Positions 41,438 to 53,246 are shown, counted from the first letter of the stretch. The stretch is 64,000 nt of DNA from Siphonodentalium dalli (GCA_032622095.1 CP136069.1:105366278-105430277); one strand, 5' to 3'. Numbers and translations are program-made. Notes: generated by a model from the letters alone, not told the origin.

Positions 41438-44400
41438 CTGTTCCAAGTAATGACATGAACAGACATTGGACTGATGTACGAACACACTGACGGACGCTCG
41501 GACGGACATATGTTTAATCAGTATACCCCCCTAATAATACCCACTGACATTTGAGCTGTTATCTTGGATGCGGCCATCGTCTGTATAGTTCCCAGTATCT
41601 GTATATTCTTAAATCCTGTCTAATCTGGAAGGGAAAAGAGAGAGACTAAAATAATGAAATACAAATCACGGTGCAAAAACAAGAGATGGGGTATCGTCCG
41701 CTGAATACCACCTTGTGGCATAGTGCCTAACATATAACCTATGACTGATATACTCAGACAGATGGACACCAAAATTAGTATTTTCAAATAAACAAAGATG
41801 ATCGAACTATAGAACGAAAAACCTAAACAAGACGATTGAACATATGCCATTGAATGTCCTTATGGTGGTGTCAACATCTGTACCAAATTTCATTTAGATC
41901 CGAGCAATACTGTTCCAAGTTATGACACTAACAGACATTGGACTGATGTACGAACACACTGACAGACGCTCGGACGGACCTATGTTTAAACAGTATACCC
42001 CCCCTAATAATACCCACTGACATTTGAGCTGTTATCATGAATGCGGCCTTAATCTGTATTTGTTCCCAGTATCTGTATATTCTTAAATCCTGTCTAATCT
42101 GGAAGGGAAAAGAGAGAGACTAAAATAATGAAATACAAATCACGGTGCAAAAACAAGAGATGGGGTATCGTCCGCTGAATACCACCTTGTGGCATAGTGC
42201 CTAACATATAACCTATGACTGATATACTCAGACAGATGGACACCAAAATTAGTATTTTCAAATAAACAAAGATGATCGTACTATAGAACGAAAAACGTAA
42301 ACAAGACGATTGAACATATGCCATTGAATGTCCTTATAGTGGTGTCAACATCTGTACCAAATTTCATTTAGATCCGAGCAATACTGTTCCAAGTTATGAC
42401 ATGAACAGACATCGGACTGATGTACGAACACACTGACGGACGCTCGGACCGACAGATGTTTAAACAGTATACCCCCCCCCTAATAATACCCACTGACATT
42501 TGAGCTGTTATCTTGGATGCGGCTATCGTCTGTATAGTTCCCAGTATCTGTATATTCTTAAATCCTGTCTAATCTGGAAGGGAAAAGAGAGAGACTAAAA
42601 TAATGAAATACAAATCACGGTGCAAAAACAAGAGATGGGGTATCGTCCGCTGAATACCACCTTGTGGCATAGTGCCTAACATATAACCTATGACTGATAT
42701 ACTCAGACAGATGGACACCAAAATTAGTATTTTCAAATAAACAAAGATGATCGAACTATAGAACGAAAAACCTAAACAAGACGATTGAACATATGCCATT
42801 GAATGTCCTTATGGTGGTGTCAACATCTGTACCAAATTTCATTTAGATCCGAGCAATACTGTTCCAAGTTATGACACGAACAGACATTGGACTGATGTAC
42901 GAACACACTGACGGACGCTCGGACGGACAGATGTTTAAACAGTTTACCCCCCTAATAATACCCACTGACATTTGAGCTGTTATCATGGATGCGGCCTTAA
43001 TCTTTATAGTTCCCAGTATCTGTATATTCTTAAATCCTGTCTAATCTGGAAGGGAAAAGAGAGAGACTAAAATAATGAAATACAAATCACGGTGCAAAAA
43101 CAAGAGATGGGGTATCGTCCGCTGAATACCACCTTGTGGCATAGTGCCTAACATATAACCTATGACTGATATACTCAGACAGATGGACACCAAAATTAGT
43201 ATTTTCAAATAAACAAAGATGATCGAACTATAAAACGAAAAACCTAAACAAGACGATTGAACATATGCCATTGAATGTCCTTATGGTGGTGTCAACATCC
43301 GTACCAAATTTCATTTAGATCCGAGCAATACTGTTCAAGTTATGACATGAACAGACATTGGACTGATGTACGAACACACTGACGGACGCTCGGACGGACA
43401 GATGTTTAAACAGTATACCCCACTAATAATACCCGCTGACATTTGAGCTGTTATCTTGGATGCGGCCATCGACTATAGTTCCCAGTATCTGTATATTCTT
43501 AAATCCTGTCTAATCTGGAAGGGAAAAGAGAGAGACTAAAATAATGAAATACAAATCAAGGTGCAAAAACAAGAGATGGGGTATCGTCCGCTGAATACCA
43601 CCTTGTGGCATAGTGCCTAACATATAACCTATGACTGATATACTCAGACAGATGGACACCAAAATTAGTATTTTCAAATAAACAAAGATGATCGAAATAT
43701 AGAACGAAAAACATAAACAAGACGATTGAACATATGCCATTGAATGTCCTTACGGTGGTGTCAACATTCGTACCAAATTTCATTTAGATCCGAGCAATAC
43801 TGTTCCAAGTTATGACATGAACAGACATTGGACTGATGTACGAACACACTGACGGACGCTCGGACGGACAGATGTTTAAACAGTATACCCCCCCTAATAA
43901 TATCCACTGACATTTGAGCTGTTATCATGGATGCGGCCTTAATCTGTATAGTTCCCAGTATCTGTATATTCTTAAATCCTGTCTAATCTGGAAGGGAAAA
44001 GAGAGAGACTAAAATAATGAAATACAAATCACGGTGCAAAAACAAGAGATGGGGTATCGTCCGCTGAATACCACCTTGTGGCATAGTGCCTAACATATAA
44101 CCTATGACTGATATACTCAGACAGATGGACACCAAAATTAGTATTTTCAAATAAACAAAGATGATCGAACTATAGAACGAAAAACCTAAACAAGACGATT
44201 GAACATATGCCATTGAATGTCCTTATGGTGGTGTCAACATCTGTACCAAATTTCATTTAGATCCGAGCAATACTGTTCCAAGTTATGACATGAACAGACA
44301 TTGGACTGATGTACGAACACACTGACGGACGCCCGTCCGGACAGATGTTTAAACAGTATACCCCCCTAATAATACCCACTGACATTTGAGCTGTTATCTT

Positions 44401-46680
44401 GGATGCGGCCATCGTCTGTATAGTTCCCAGTATCTGTATATTCTTAAATCCTGTCTAATCTGGAAGGGATAAGAGAGAGACTAAAATAATGAAATACAAA
44501 TCACGGTGCAAAAACAAGAGATGGGGTATCGTCCGCTGAATACCACCTTGTGGCATAGTGCCTAACATATAACCTATGACTGATATACTCAGACAGATGG
44601 ACACCAAAATTAGTATTTTCAAATAAACAAAGATGATCGAACTATAGAACGAAAAACCTAAACAAGACGATTGAACATATGCCATTGAATGTCCTTATGG
44701 TGGTGTCAACATCTGTACCAAATTTCATTTAGATCCGAGCAATACTGTTCCAAGTTATGACACGAACAGACATTGGACTGATGTATGAACACACTGACGG
44801 ACAGATGTTTAAACAGTATACCCCCCCCTAATAATACCCACTGACATTTGAGCTGTTATCATGAATGCGGCCTTAATCTGTATAGTTCCCAGTATCTGTA
44901 TATTCTTAAATCCTGTCTAATCTGGAAGGGAAAAGAGAGAGACTAAAATAATGAAATACAAATCACGGTGCAAAAACAAGAGATGGGGTATCGTCCGCTG
45001 AATACCACCTTGTTGCATAGTGCCTAACATATAACCTATGACTGATATACTCAGACAGATGGACACCAAAATTAGTATTTTCAAATAAACAAAGATGATC
45101 GAACTATAGAACAAAAAACCTAAGCAAGACGATTGAACATATGCCATTGAATGTCCTTACGGTGGTGTCAACATTCGTACCAAATTTCATTTAGATCCGA
45201 GCAATACTGTTCCAAGTAATGACATGAACAGACATTGGACTGATGTACGAACACACTGACGGACGCTCGGACGGACATATGTTTAATCAGTATACCCCCC
45301 TAATAATACCCACTGACATTTGAGCTGTTATCTTGGATGCGGCCATCGTCTGTATAGTTCCCAGTATCTGTATATTCTTAAATCCTGTCTAATCTGGAAG
45401 GGAAAAGAGAGAGACTAAAATAATGAAATACAAATCACGGTGCAAAAACAAGAGATGGGGTATCGTCCGCTGAATACCACCTTGTGGCATAGTGCCTAAC
45501 ATATAACCTATGACTGATATACTCAGACAGATGGACACCAAAATTAGTATTTTCAAATAAACAAAGATGATCGAACTATAGAACGAAAAACCTAAACAAG
45601 ACGATTGAACATATGCCATTGAATGTCCTTATGGTGGTGTCAACATCTGTACCAAATTTCATTTAGATCCGAGCAATACTGTTCCAAGTTATGACACTAA
45701 CAGACATTGGACTGATGTACGAACACACTGACAGACGCTCGGACGGACCTATGTTTAAACAGTATACCCCCCCTAATAATACCCACTGACATTTGAGCTG
45801 TTATCATGAATGCGGCCTTAATCTGTATTTGTTCCCAGTATCTGTATATTCTTAAATCCTGTCTAATCTGGAAGGGAAAAGAGAGAGACTAAAATAATGA
45901 AATACAAATCACGGTGCAAAAACAAGAGATGGGGTATCGTCCGCTGAATACCACCTTGTGGCATAGTGCCTAACATATAACCTATGACTGATATACTCAG
46001 ACAGATGGACACCAAAATTAGTATTTTCAAATAAACAAAGATGATCGTACTATAGAACGAAAAACGTAAACAAGACGATTGAACATATGCCATTGAATGT
46101 CCTTATAGTGGTGTCAACATCTGTACCAAATTTCATTTAGATCCGAGCAATACTGTTCCAAGTTATGACATGAACAGACATCGGACTGATGTACGAACAC
46201 ACTGACGGACGCTCGGACCGACAGATGTTTAAACAGTATACCCCCCCCCCTAATAATACCCACTGACATTTGAGCTGTTATCTTGGATGCGGCTATCGTC
46301 TGTATAGTTCCCAGTATCTGTATATTCTTAAATCCTGTCTAATCTGGAAGGGAAAAGAGAGAGACTAAAATAATGAAATACAAATCACGGTGCAAAAACA
46401 AGAGATGGGGTATCGTCCGCTGAATACCACCTTGTGGCATAGTGCCTAACATATAACCTATGACTGATATACTCAGACAGATGGACACCAAAATTAGTAT
46501 TTTCAAATAAACAAAGATGATCGAACTATAGAACGAAAAACCTAAACAAGACGATTGAACATATGCCATTGAATGTCCTTATGGTGGTGTCAACATCTGT
46601 ACCAAATTTCATTTAGATCCGAGCAATACTGTTCCAAGTTATGACACGAACAGACATTGGACTGATGTACGAACACACTG
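38800..46680 (-). repeat. Eight-monomer higher-order repeat (3769-3770 bp, about 2 copies)
   Basis: Monomers from 39271 to 42569 recur at 43041 to 46339 with constant steps of 3769-3770 bp. Shared private changes are GACACTAACAGAC (41925/45695), GACGGACCTATG, CTAAGCAAGACG (41353/45123), the 12-bp deletion unit (41020/44790) and GATGCGGCTATCG (42518/46288). A third, older partial copy is at about 28882-31520. The repeat stops about 1.2 kb before the axis element. Confidence 0.85.
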
Positions 46681-47876
46681 ACAGACGCTCGGACGGACCT
46701 ATGTTTAAACAGTATACCCCCCTAATAATACCCACTGACATTTGAGCTGTTATCATGAATGCGGCCTTAATCTGTATTTGTTCCCAGTATCTGTATATTC
46801 TTAAATCCTGTCTAATCTGGAAGGGAAAAGAGAGAGACTAAAATAATGAAATACAAATCACGGTGCAAAAACAAGAGATGGGGTATCGTCCGCTGAATAC
46901 CACCTTGTGGCATAGTGCCTAACATATAACCTATGACTGATATACTCAGACAGATGGACACCAAAATTAGTATTTTCAAATAAACAAAGATGATCGTACT
47001 ATAGAACGAAAAACGTAAACAAGACGATTGAACATATGCCATTGAATGTCCTTATAGTGGTGTCAACATCTGTAGCAAATTTCATTTAGATCCGAGCAAT
47101 ACTGTTCCAATTTATGACATGAACAGACATCGGACTGATGTACGAACACACTGACGGACGCTCGGACCGACAGATGTTTAAACAGTATACCCCCCCCTAA
47201 TAATACCCACTGACATTTGAGCTGTTATCTTGGATGCGGCCATCGTCTGTATAGTTCCCAGTATCTGTATACTCTTAAATCCTGTCTAATCTGGAAGGTA
47301 AAAGAGGGAGACTAAAATAATGAAATACAAATCACGGTGCAAAAACAAGAGATGGGGTATCGTCCGCTGAATACCACCTTGTGGCATAGTGCCTAACATA
47401 TAACCTATGACTGATATACTCAGACAGATGGACACCAAAATTAGTATTTTCAAATAAACAAAGATGATCGAACTATAGAACGAAAAACCTAAACAAGACG
47501 ATTGAACATATGCCATTGAATGTCCTTATGGTGGTGTCAACATCTGTACCAAATTTCATTTAGATCCGAGCAATACTGTTCCAAGTTATGACACGAACAG
47601 ACATTGGACTGATGTACGAACACACTGACAGACGCTCGGACGGACCTATGTTTAAACAGTAAACCCCCCATAATAATACCCACTGAATTTGAGCTGTTAT
47701 CTTGGATGTGGCAATCGTCTGTATAGTTCCCAGTATCTGTATATTCTTAAATCCTGTCTAATCTGGAAGGGAAAAGAGAGAGACTAAAATAATGAAATAC
47801 AAATCACGGTGCAAAAACAAGAGATGGGGTATCGTCCGCTGAATACCACCTTGTGGCATAGTGCCTAACATATAAC

Positions 47877-48187
47877 GCCCTTACCAAAATGTCCTAGGAT
47901 ATCCAAGGAATTCCTAGGATATCCTAGGAATAAAAGCTTGGAAAAGTTAGGAAAATTCCTTGGAATTCCTAGGATATCCTAGGATTAGAGACCTTGGAAA
48001 AGCTGGGAAATCCTTGGGGCGGTATTGGCCCGTTTCAAGTTCGGAAAACCTTGGAATACCTCAGCAAATTAAACCGAGCTTATCCAAGGATTTCCAAGCT
48101 TTACAAAATCTTAATCATAACTTTACCAAGCTTTACCAAGGTTTCCAATCTAGCTTTACCTAGCTTTACCAAGGTTCCAGCCTAACT
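47877..48187 (+). repeat. Left inverted arm of axis element
   Basis: It pairs with 48782-49092 about the axis at 48484.5 with no gaps. Only two mismatches are found: G at 48076 against T at 48893 (expected C), and A at 48128 against G at 48841 (expected T). The arm is built of short repeated words (CCTAGGATATCC, CCTTGGAA, AGCTTTACCAAGG). Overlapping open frames of 63-67 codons exist in each arm but have no recognisable protein character. Confidence 0.95.
47910..47931. repeat. 22-bp perfect palindrome
   Basis: Half-site ATTCCTAGGAT followed by its exact complement, centred on GGAT/ATCC. The same palindrome lies at the mirrored position 49038-49059. An 18-bp version (half-site TCCTAGGAT) is at 47967-47984, with its own mirror copy. 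It could be a protein-binding site or simply part of the word-repeat make-up of the element. Confidence 0.85.
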
Positions 48188-48470
48188 TTACCTAGCTTTA
48201 CCAAGGTTCCAGCCTAGCTTTACCTAGCTTTACCAAGGTTCCAGCCTAGCTTTACCTAGCTTTAACAATCTTTACCAAGGTTCCAGCCTAGCTTTACCTA
48301 GCTTTACCAAGGTTCCAGCTCAGCTTTTCCAAGCTTTACCAAGGTTCCAGCCTAGCTTTTCCAAGCTTTACCAAGCTTTCCAACCTAACTTTACCAAGCT
48401 TTACCAAGGTTGTAAATGACCTTGGCCAAGGTTGTAACTCAGCTTTACCAAGCTTTACCAAGGTTGCAAT
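48140..48470 (+). repeat. AGCTTTACC/AAGGTTCC minisatellite
   Basis: Degenerate tandem copies of a unit of about 32 bp combining AGCTTTACCTAGCTTTACC and AAGGTTCCAGCCT. The clearest copies are at about 48152-48300; the right part decays into AAGCTTTACCAAGGTTG forms. The first 48 bp or so belong to the left inverted arm; the rest is loop and has no counterpart on the right side. Confidence 0.85.
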
Positions 48471-48781
48471 TGTTTTGTATTTAAAAGGTTAAAATCTCTA
48501 ATGACACTGCAAAGGCTTCAACTTTGACAATATTATCATCATTAATGATACAATCTCTTGAAATTTACAAGTCATGAACCATGCCATATAATCATTCATG
48601 ATATTATTCATTCAAAGTTCACTTTTCAGTCAGAATTTTGTTATTCTATTTAGATTGAGATAAATGGTACCTTATACCCTGTAAAATGTATATAATAATA
48701 TTCACAGGTATATATTTATGGATCTGAGGTATTTGGAGTGTGATAAAACAGTTAAATTAGATAAATTAGCTGAGAATATAT
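48471..48781. other. AT-rich single-copy half of the loop
   Basis: About 310 bp of AT-rich sequence without internal repeats, open frames of note or satellite similarity (for example AATATTATCATCATTAATGA). It occurs once in the window, which makes it the best unique anchor for the axis. Nothing else is recognised in it. Confidence 0.6.
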
Positions 48782-49092
48782 AGTTAGGCTGGAACCTTGG
48801 TAAAGCTAGGTAAAGCTAGATTGGAAACCTTGGTAAAGCTGGGTAAAGTTATGATTAAGATTTTGTAAAGCTTGGAAATCCTTGGATAAGCTTGGTTTAA
48901 TTTGCTGAGGTATTCCAAGGTTTTCCGAACTTGAAACGGGCCAATACCGCCCCAAGGATTTCCCAGCTTTTCCAAGGTCTCTAATCCTAGGATATCCTAG
49001 GAATTCCAAGGAATTTTCCTAACTTTTCCAAGCTTTTATTCCTAGGATATCCTAGGAATTCCTTGGATATCCTAGGACATTTTGGTAAGGGC
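48782..49092 (-). repeat. Right inverted arm of axis element
   Basis: Reverse complement of 47877-48187 at 309 of 311 positions. Its inner end (AGTTAGGCTGGAACC) abuts the AT-rich loop half, while the partner arm continues without a break into the minisatellite. The mirror therefore stops in the middle of a repeat word on one side only. Confidence 0.95.
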
Positions 49093-49185
49093 GTTATATG
49101 TTAGGCACTATGCCACAAGGTGGTATTCAGCGGACGATACCCCATCTCTTGTTTTTGCACCGTGATTTGTATTTCATTATTTTAG

Positions 49186-49206
49186 TCTCTCTCTTTTCCC
49201 TTCCAG
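49186..49206 (+). promoter_or_regulatory. Representative 3' splice-acceptor-like tract in each monomer
   Basis: TCTCTCTTTTCCCTTCCAG followed by ATTAGAC is a long uninterrupted pyrimidine tract ending in CAG, a close match to the metazoan 3' splice site. It recurs once per monomer, on the plus strand in the right arm and the minus strand in the left arm. No strong donor is seen upstream in the monomer. Use as a splice site is inference only. Confidence 0.35.
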
Positions 49207-49452
49207 ATTAGACAGGATTTAAGAATATACAGATACTGGGAACTATACAGACGATTGCCACATCCAAGATAACAGCTCAAATTCAGTGGGTATTATTATG
49301 GGGGGTTTACTGTTTAAACATAGGTCCGTCCGAGCGTCTGTCAGTGTGTTCGTACATCAGTCCAATGTCTGGTTGTGTCATAACTTGGAACATTATTGCT
49401 CGGATCTAAATGAAATTTGGTACAGATGTTGACACCACCATAAGGACATTCA

Positions 49453-49683
49453 ATGGCATATGTTCAATCGTCTTGTTTAGGTTTTTCGTTCTATAGTTCG
49501 ATCATCTTTGTTTATTTGAAAATACTAATTTTGGTGTCCATCTGTCTGAGTATATCAGTCATAGGTTATATGTTAGGCACTATGCCACAAGGTGGTATTC
49601 AGCGGACGATACCCCATCTCTTGTTTTTGCACCGTGATTTGTATTTCATTATTTTAGTCTCCCTCTTTTACCTTCCAGATTAG
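49453..49683 (+). other. Representative 76-codon monomer ORF (not considered a gene)
   Basis: Nearly every monomer in both arms has a frame of 76 codons in this position. The hypothetical product starts MAYVQSSCLGFSFYSS, is very hydrophobic with two stretches that could span a membrane, and ends at a TAG within the GATTAGACAGG block. A second overlapping frame of 75 codons starting MKFGT appears in some subtypes. Against coding: no upstream gene structure; amino-acid-changing differences are common; and some copies are destroyed. Damaged copies include a stop in the unit at 18021 (CAA to TAG), a stop at about 21880 (CAG to TAG), lost starts at about 26750, 36664 and 57004, a 2-base insertion at about 38892, and a 2-base insertion at about 52512. 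These monomers otherwise look like their neighbours. Confidence 0.5.
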
Positions 49684-52600
49684 ACAGGATTTAAGAGTAT
49701 ACAGATACTGGGAACTATACAGACGATGGCCGCATCCAAGATAACAGCTCAAATGTCAGTGGGTATTATTAGGGGGGGTATACTGTTTAAACATCTGTCG
49801 GTCCGAGCGTCCGTCAGTGTGTTCGTACATCAGTCCGATGTCTGTTCATGTCATAAATTGGAACAGTATTGCTCGGATCTAAATGAAATTTGCTACAGAT
49901 GTTGACACCACTATAAGGACATTCAATGGCATATGTTCAATCGTCTTGTTTACGTTTTTCGTTCTATAGTACGATCATCTTTGTTTATTTGAAAATACTA
50001 ATTTTGGTGTCCATCTGTCTGAGTATATCAGTCATAGGTTATATGTTAGGCACTATGCCACAAGGTGGTATTCAGCGGACGATACCCCATCTCTTGTTTT
50101 TGCACCGTGATTTGTATTTCATTATTTTAGTCTCTCTCTTTTCCCTTCCAGATTAGACAGGATTTAAGAATATACAGATACTGGGAACAAATACAGATTA
50201 AGGCCGCATTCATGATAACAGCTCAAATGTCAGTGGGTATTATTAGGGGGGGTATACTGTTTAAACATAGGTCCGTCCGAGCGTCTGTCAGTGTGTTCGT
50301 ACATCAGTCCAATGTCTGTTCGTGTCATAACTTGGAACAGTATTGCTCGGATCTAAATGAAATTTGGTACAGATGTTGACACCACCATAAGGACATTCAA
50401 TGGCATATGTTCAATCGTCTTGTTTAGGTTTTTCGTTCTATAGTTCGATCATCTTTGTTTATTTGAAAATACTAATTTTGGTGTCCATCTGTCTGAGTAT
50501 ATCAGTCATAGGTTATATGTTAGGCACTATGCCACAAGGTGGTATTCAGCGGACGATACCCCATCTCTTGTTTTTGCACCGTGATTTGTATTTCATTATT
50601 TTAGTCTCTCTCTTTTCCCTTCCAGATTAGACAGGATTTAAGAATATACAGATACTGGGAACAAATACAGATTATGGCCGCATCCAAGATAACAGCTCAA
50701 ATGTCAGTGGGTATTATTAGGGGGGGTATACTGTTTAAACATAGTTCCGTCCGAGCGTCTGTCAGTGTGTTCGTACATCAGTCCAATGTCTGTTCGTGTC
50801 ATAACTTGGAACAGTGTTGCTCGGTTCTAAATGAAATTTGGTACAGATGTTGACACCACCATAAGGACATTCAATGGCATATGTTCAATCGTCTTGTTTA
50901 GGTTTTTCGTTCTATAGTTCGATCATCTTTGTTTATTTGAAAATACTAATTTTGGTGTCCATCTGTCTGAGTATATCAGTCATATGTTATATGTTAGGCA
51001 CTATGCCACAAGGTGGTATTCAGCGGACGATACCCCATCTCTTGTTTTTGCACCGTGATTTGTATTTCATTATTTTAGTCTCTCTCTTTTCCCTTCCAGA
51101 TTAGACAGGATTTAAGAATATACAGATACTGGGAACTATACAGACGATGGCCGCATCCAAGATAACAGCTCAAATGTCAGTGGGTATTATTAGGGGGGGG
51201 GTATACTGTTTAAACATCTGTCGGTCCGAGCGTCCGTCAGTGTGTTCGTACATCAGTCCGATGTCTGTTCATGTCATAACTTGGAACAGTATTGCTCGGA
51301 TCTAAATGAAATTTGGTACAGATGTTGACACCACTATAAGGACATTCAATGGCATATGTTCAATCGTCTTGTTTACGTTTTTCGTTCTATAGTACGATCA
51401 TCTTTGTTTATTTGAAAATACTAATTTTGGTGTCCATCTGTCTGAGTATATCAGTCATAGGTTATATGTTAGGCACTATGCCACAAGGTGGTATTCAGCG
51501 GACGATACCCCATCTCTTGTTTTTGCACCGTGATTTGTATTTCATTATTTTAGTCTCTCTCTTTTCCCTTCCAGATTAGACAGGATTTAAGAATATACAG
51601 ATACTGGGAACAAATACAGATTAAGGCCGCATTCATGATAACAGCTCAAATGTCAGTGGGTATTATTAGGGGGGTATACTGTTTAAACATAGGTCCGTCC
51701 GAGCGTCTGTCAGTGTGTTCGTACATCAGTCCAATGTCTGTTCGTGTCATAACTTGGAACAGTATTGCTCGGATCTAAATGAAATTTGGTACAGATGTTG
51801 ACACCACCATAAGGACATTCAATGGCATATGTTCAATCGTCTTGTTTAGGTTTTTCGTTCTATAGTTCGATCATCTTTGTTTATTTGAAAATACTAATTT
51901 TGGTGTCCATCTGTCTGAGTATATCAGTCATAGGTTATATGTTAGGCACTATGCCACAAGGTGGTATTCAGCGGACGATACCCCATCTCTTGTTTTTGCA
52001 CCGTGATTTGTATTTCATTATTTTAGTCTCTCTCTTTTCCCTTCCAGATTAGACAGGATTTAAGAATATACAGATACTGGGAACTATACAGACGATGGCC
52101 GCATCCAAGATAACAGCTCAAATGTCAGTGGGTATTATTAGGGGGGGGGGGTATACTGTTTAAACATCTGTCGGTCCGAGCGTCCGTCAGTGTGTTCGTA
52201 CATCAGTCCGATGTCTGTTCATGTCATAACTTGGAACAGTATTGCTCGGATCTAAATGAAATTTGGTACAGATGTTGACACCACTATAAGGACATTCAAT
52301 GGCATATGTTCAATCGTCTTGTTTACGTTTTTCGTTCTATAGTACGATCATCTTTGTTTATTTGAAAATACTAATTTTGGTGTCCATCTGTCTGAGTATA
52401 TCAGTCATAGGTTATATGTTAGGCACTATGCCACAAGGTGGTATTCAGCGGACGATACCCCATCTCTTGTTTTTGCACCGTGATTTGTATTTCATTATTT
52501 TAGTCTCTCTCTCTTTTCCCTTCCAGATTAGACAGGATTTAAGAATATACAGATACTGGGAACAAATACAGATTAAGGCCGCATTCATGATAACAGCTCA

Positions 52601-53246
52601 AATGTCAGTGGGTATTATTAGGGGGGGTATACTGTTTAAACATAGGTCCGTCCGAGCGTCTGTCAGTGTGTTCGTACATCAGTCCAATGTCTGTTAGTGT
52701 CATAACTTGGAACAGTATTGCTCGGATCTAAATGAAATTTGGTACAGATGTTGACACCACCATAAGGACATTCAATGGCATATGTTCAATCGTCTTGTTT
52801 AGGTTTTTCGTTCTATAGTTCGATCATCTTTGTTTATTTGAAAATACTAATTTTGGTGTCCATCTGTCTGAGTATATCAGTCATAGGTTATATGTTAGGC
52901 ACTATGCCACAAGGTGGTATTCAGCGGACGATACCCCATCTCTTGTTTTTGCACCGTGATTTGTATTTCATTATTTTAGTCTCTCTCTTTTCCCTTCCAG
53001 ATTAGACAGGATTTAAGAATATACAGATACTGGGAACTATACAGACGATGGCCGCATCCAAGATAACAGCTCAAATGTCAGTGGGTATTATTAGGGGGGT
53101 ATACTGATTAAACATCTGTCCGTCCGAGCGTCCGTCAGTGTGTTCGTACATCAGTCCAATGTCTGTTCATGTCATTACTTGGAACAGTATTGCTCGGATC
53201 TAAATGAAATTTGGTACGAATGTTGACACCACCGTAAGGACATTCA

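Larger units (their letters stand above)
1251..47876 (-). repeat. 472-bp satellite array, left arm (about 99 monomers)
   Basis: Head-to-tail monomers average 472 bp (45,786 bp from the unit marker at 1500 to that at 47286, 97 steps). The array starts abruptly at 1251 with ATATGCCATTGAATGTCC and is cut at 47876 after CCTAACATATAAC. Strand is given by the internal 76-codon open frame. On the plus strand a monomer holds, in order: the ATATGCCATTGAATGTCC block; AAATTTCATTTAGATCCGAG; a GACGGACGCTCGGACGGACAG tract; GTTTAAACAGTATA; a C-tract of 5-10; TAATAATACCC; a GATGCGGCCATCGTC or GATGCGGCCTTAATC segment; CTGGAAGGGAAAAGAGAGAG; GGGGTATCGTCCGCTGAATA; and TTTTCAAATAAACAAAG. Most copies differ by only a few percent. 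Monomer length is 469-476, except units of about 462 with a 12-bp deletion. No gene or foreign insertion is seen inside this arm. Confidence 0.97.
47877..49092. mobile_element. Fold-back element at the axis of the satellite palindrome
   Basis: A 1216-bp non-satellite island lies exactly between the two oppositely oriented arrays. It begins GCCCTTACCAAAATGTCC and ends with the reverse complement, GGACATTTTGGTAAGGGC. The inverted arms are 311 bp each (47877-48187 and 48782-49092) around a 594-bp loop. There is no transposase-like frame, so as a mobile element it would be a non-autonomous fold-back or MITE-like type. No target-site duplication can be defined, because the flanking satellite is itself inverted: the left flank ends TATAAC and the right begins GTTATA. 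It may be a true element that was inside one monomer before the inverted duplication, or a half-element mirrored by that event. Confidence 0.6.

Noticed and set aside
1251-47876. CRISPR array
   Set aside because: The regular spacing comes from whole 472-bp monomers in direct contact. There are no short repeats with unique spacers and no cas genes.
47960-49009. Small ORFs (63-67 codons) in the inverted arms as transposase remnants
   Set aside because: Short, overlapping in two frames, coded by simple word repeats, and without any catalytic motif.
47871-49098. TATAAC/GTTATA as a target-site duplication of the axis element
   Set aside because: These are inverted, not direct, copies and are simply the mirrored satellite sequence, so they give no evidence of a transposition event.
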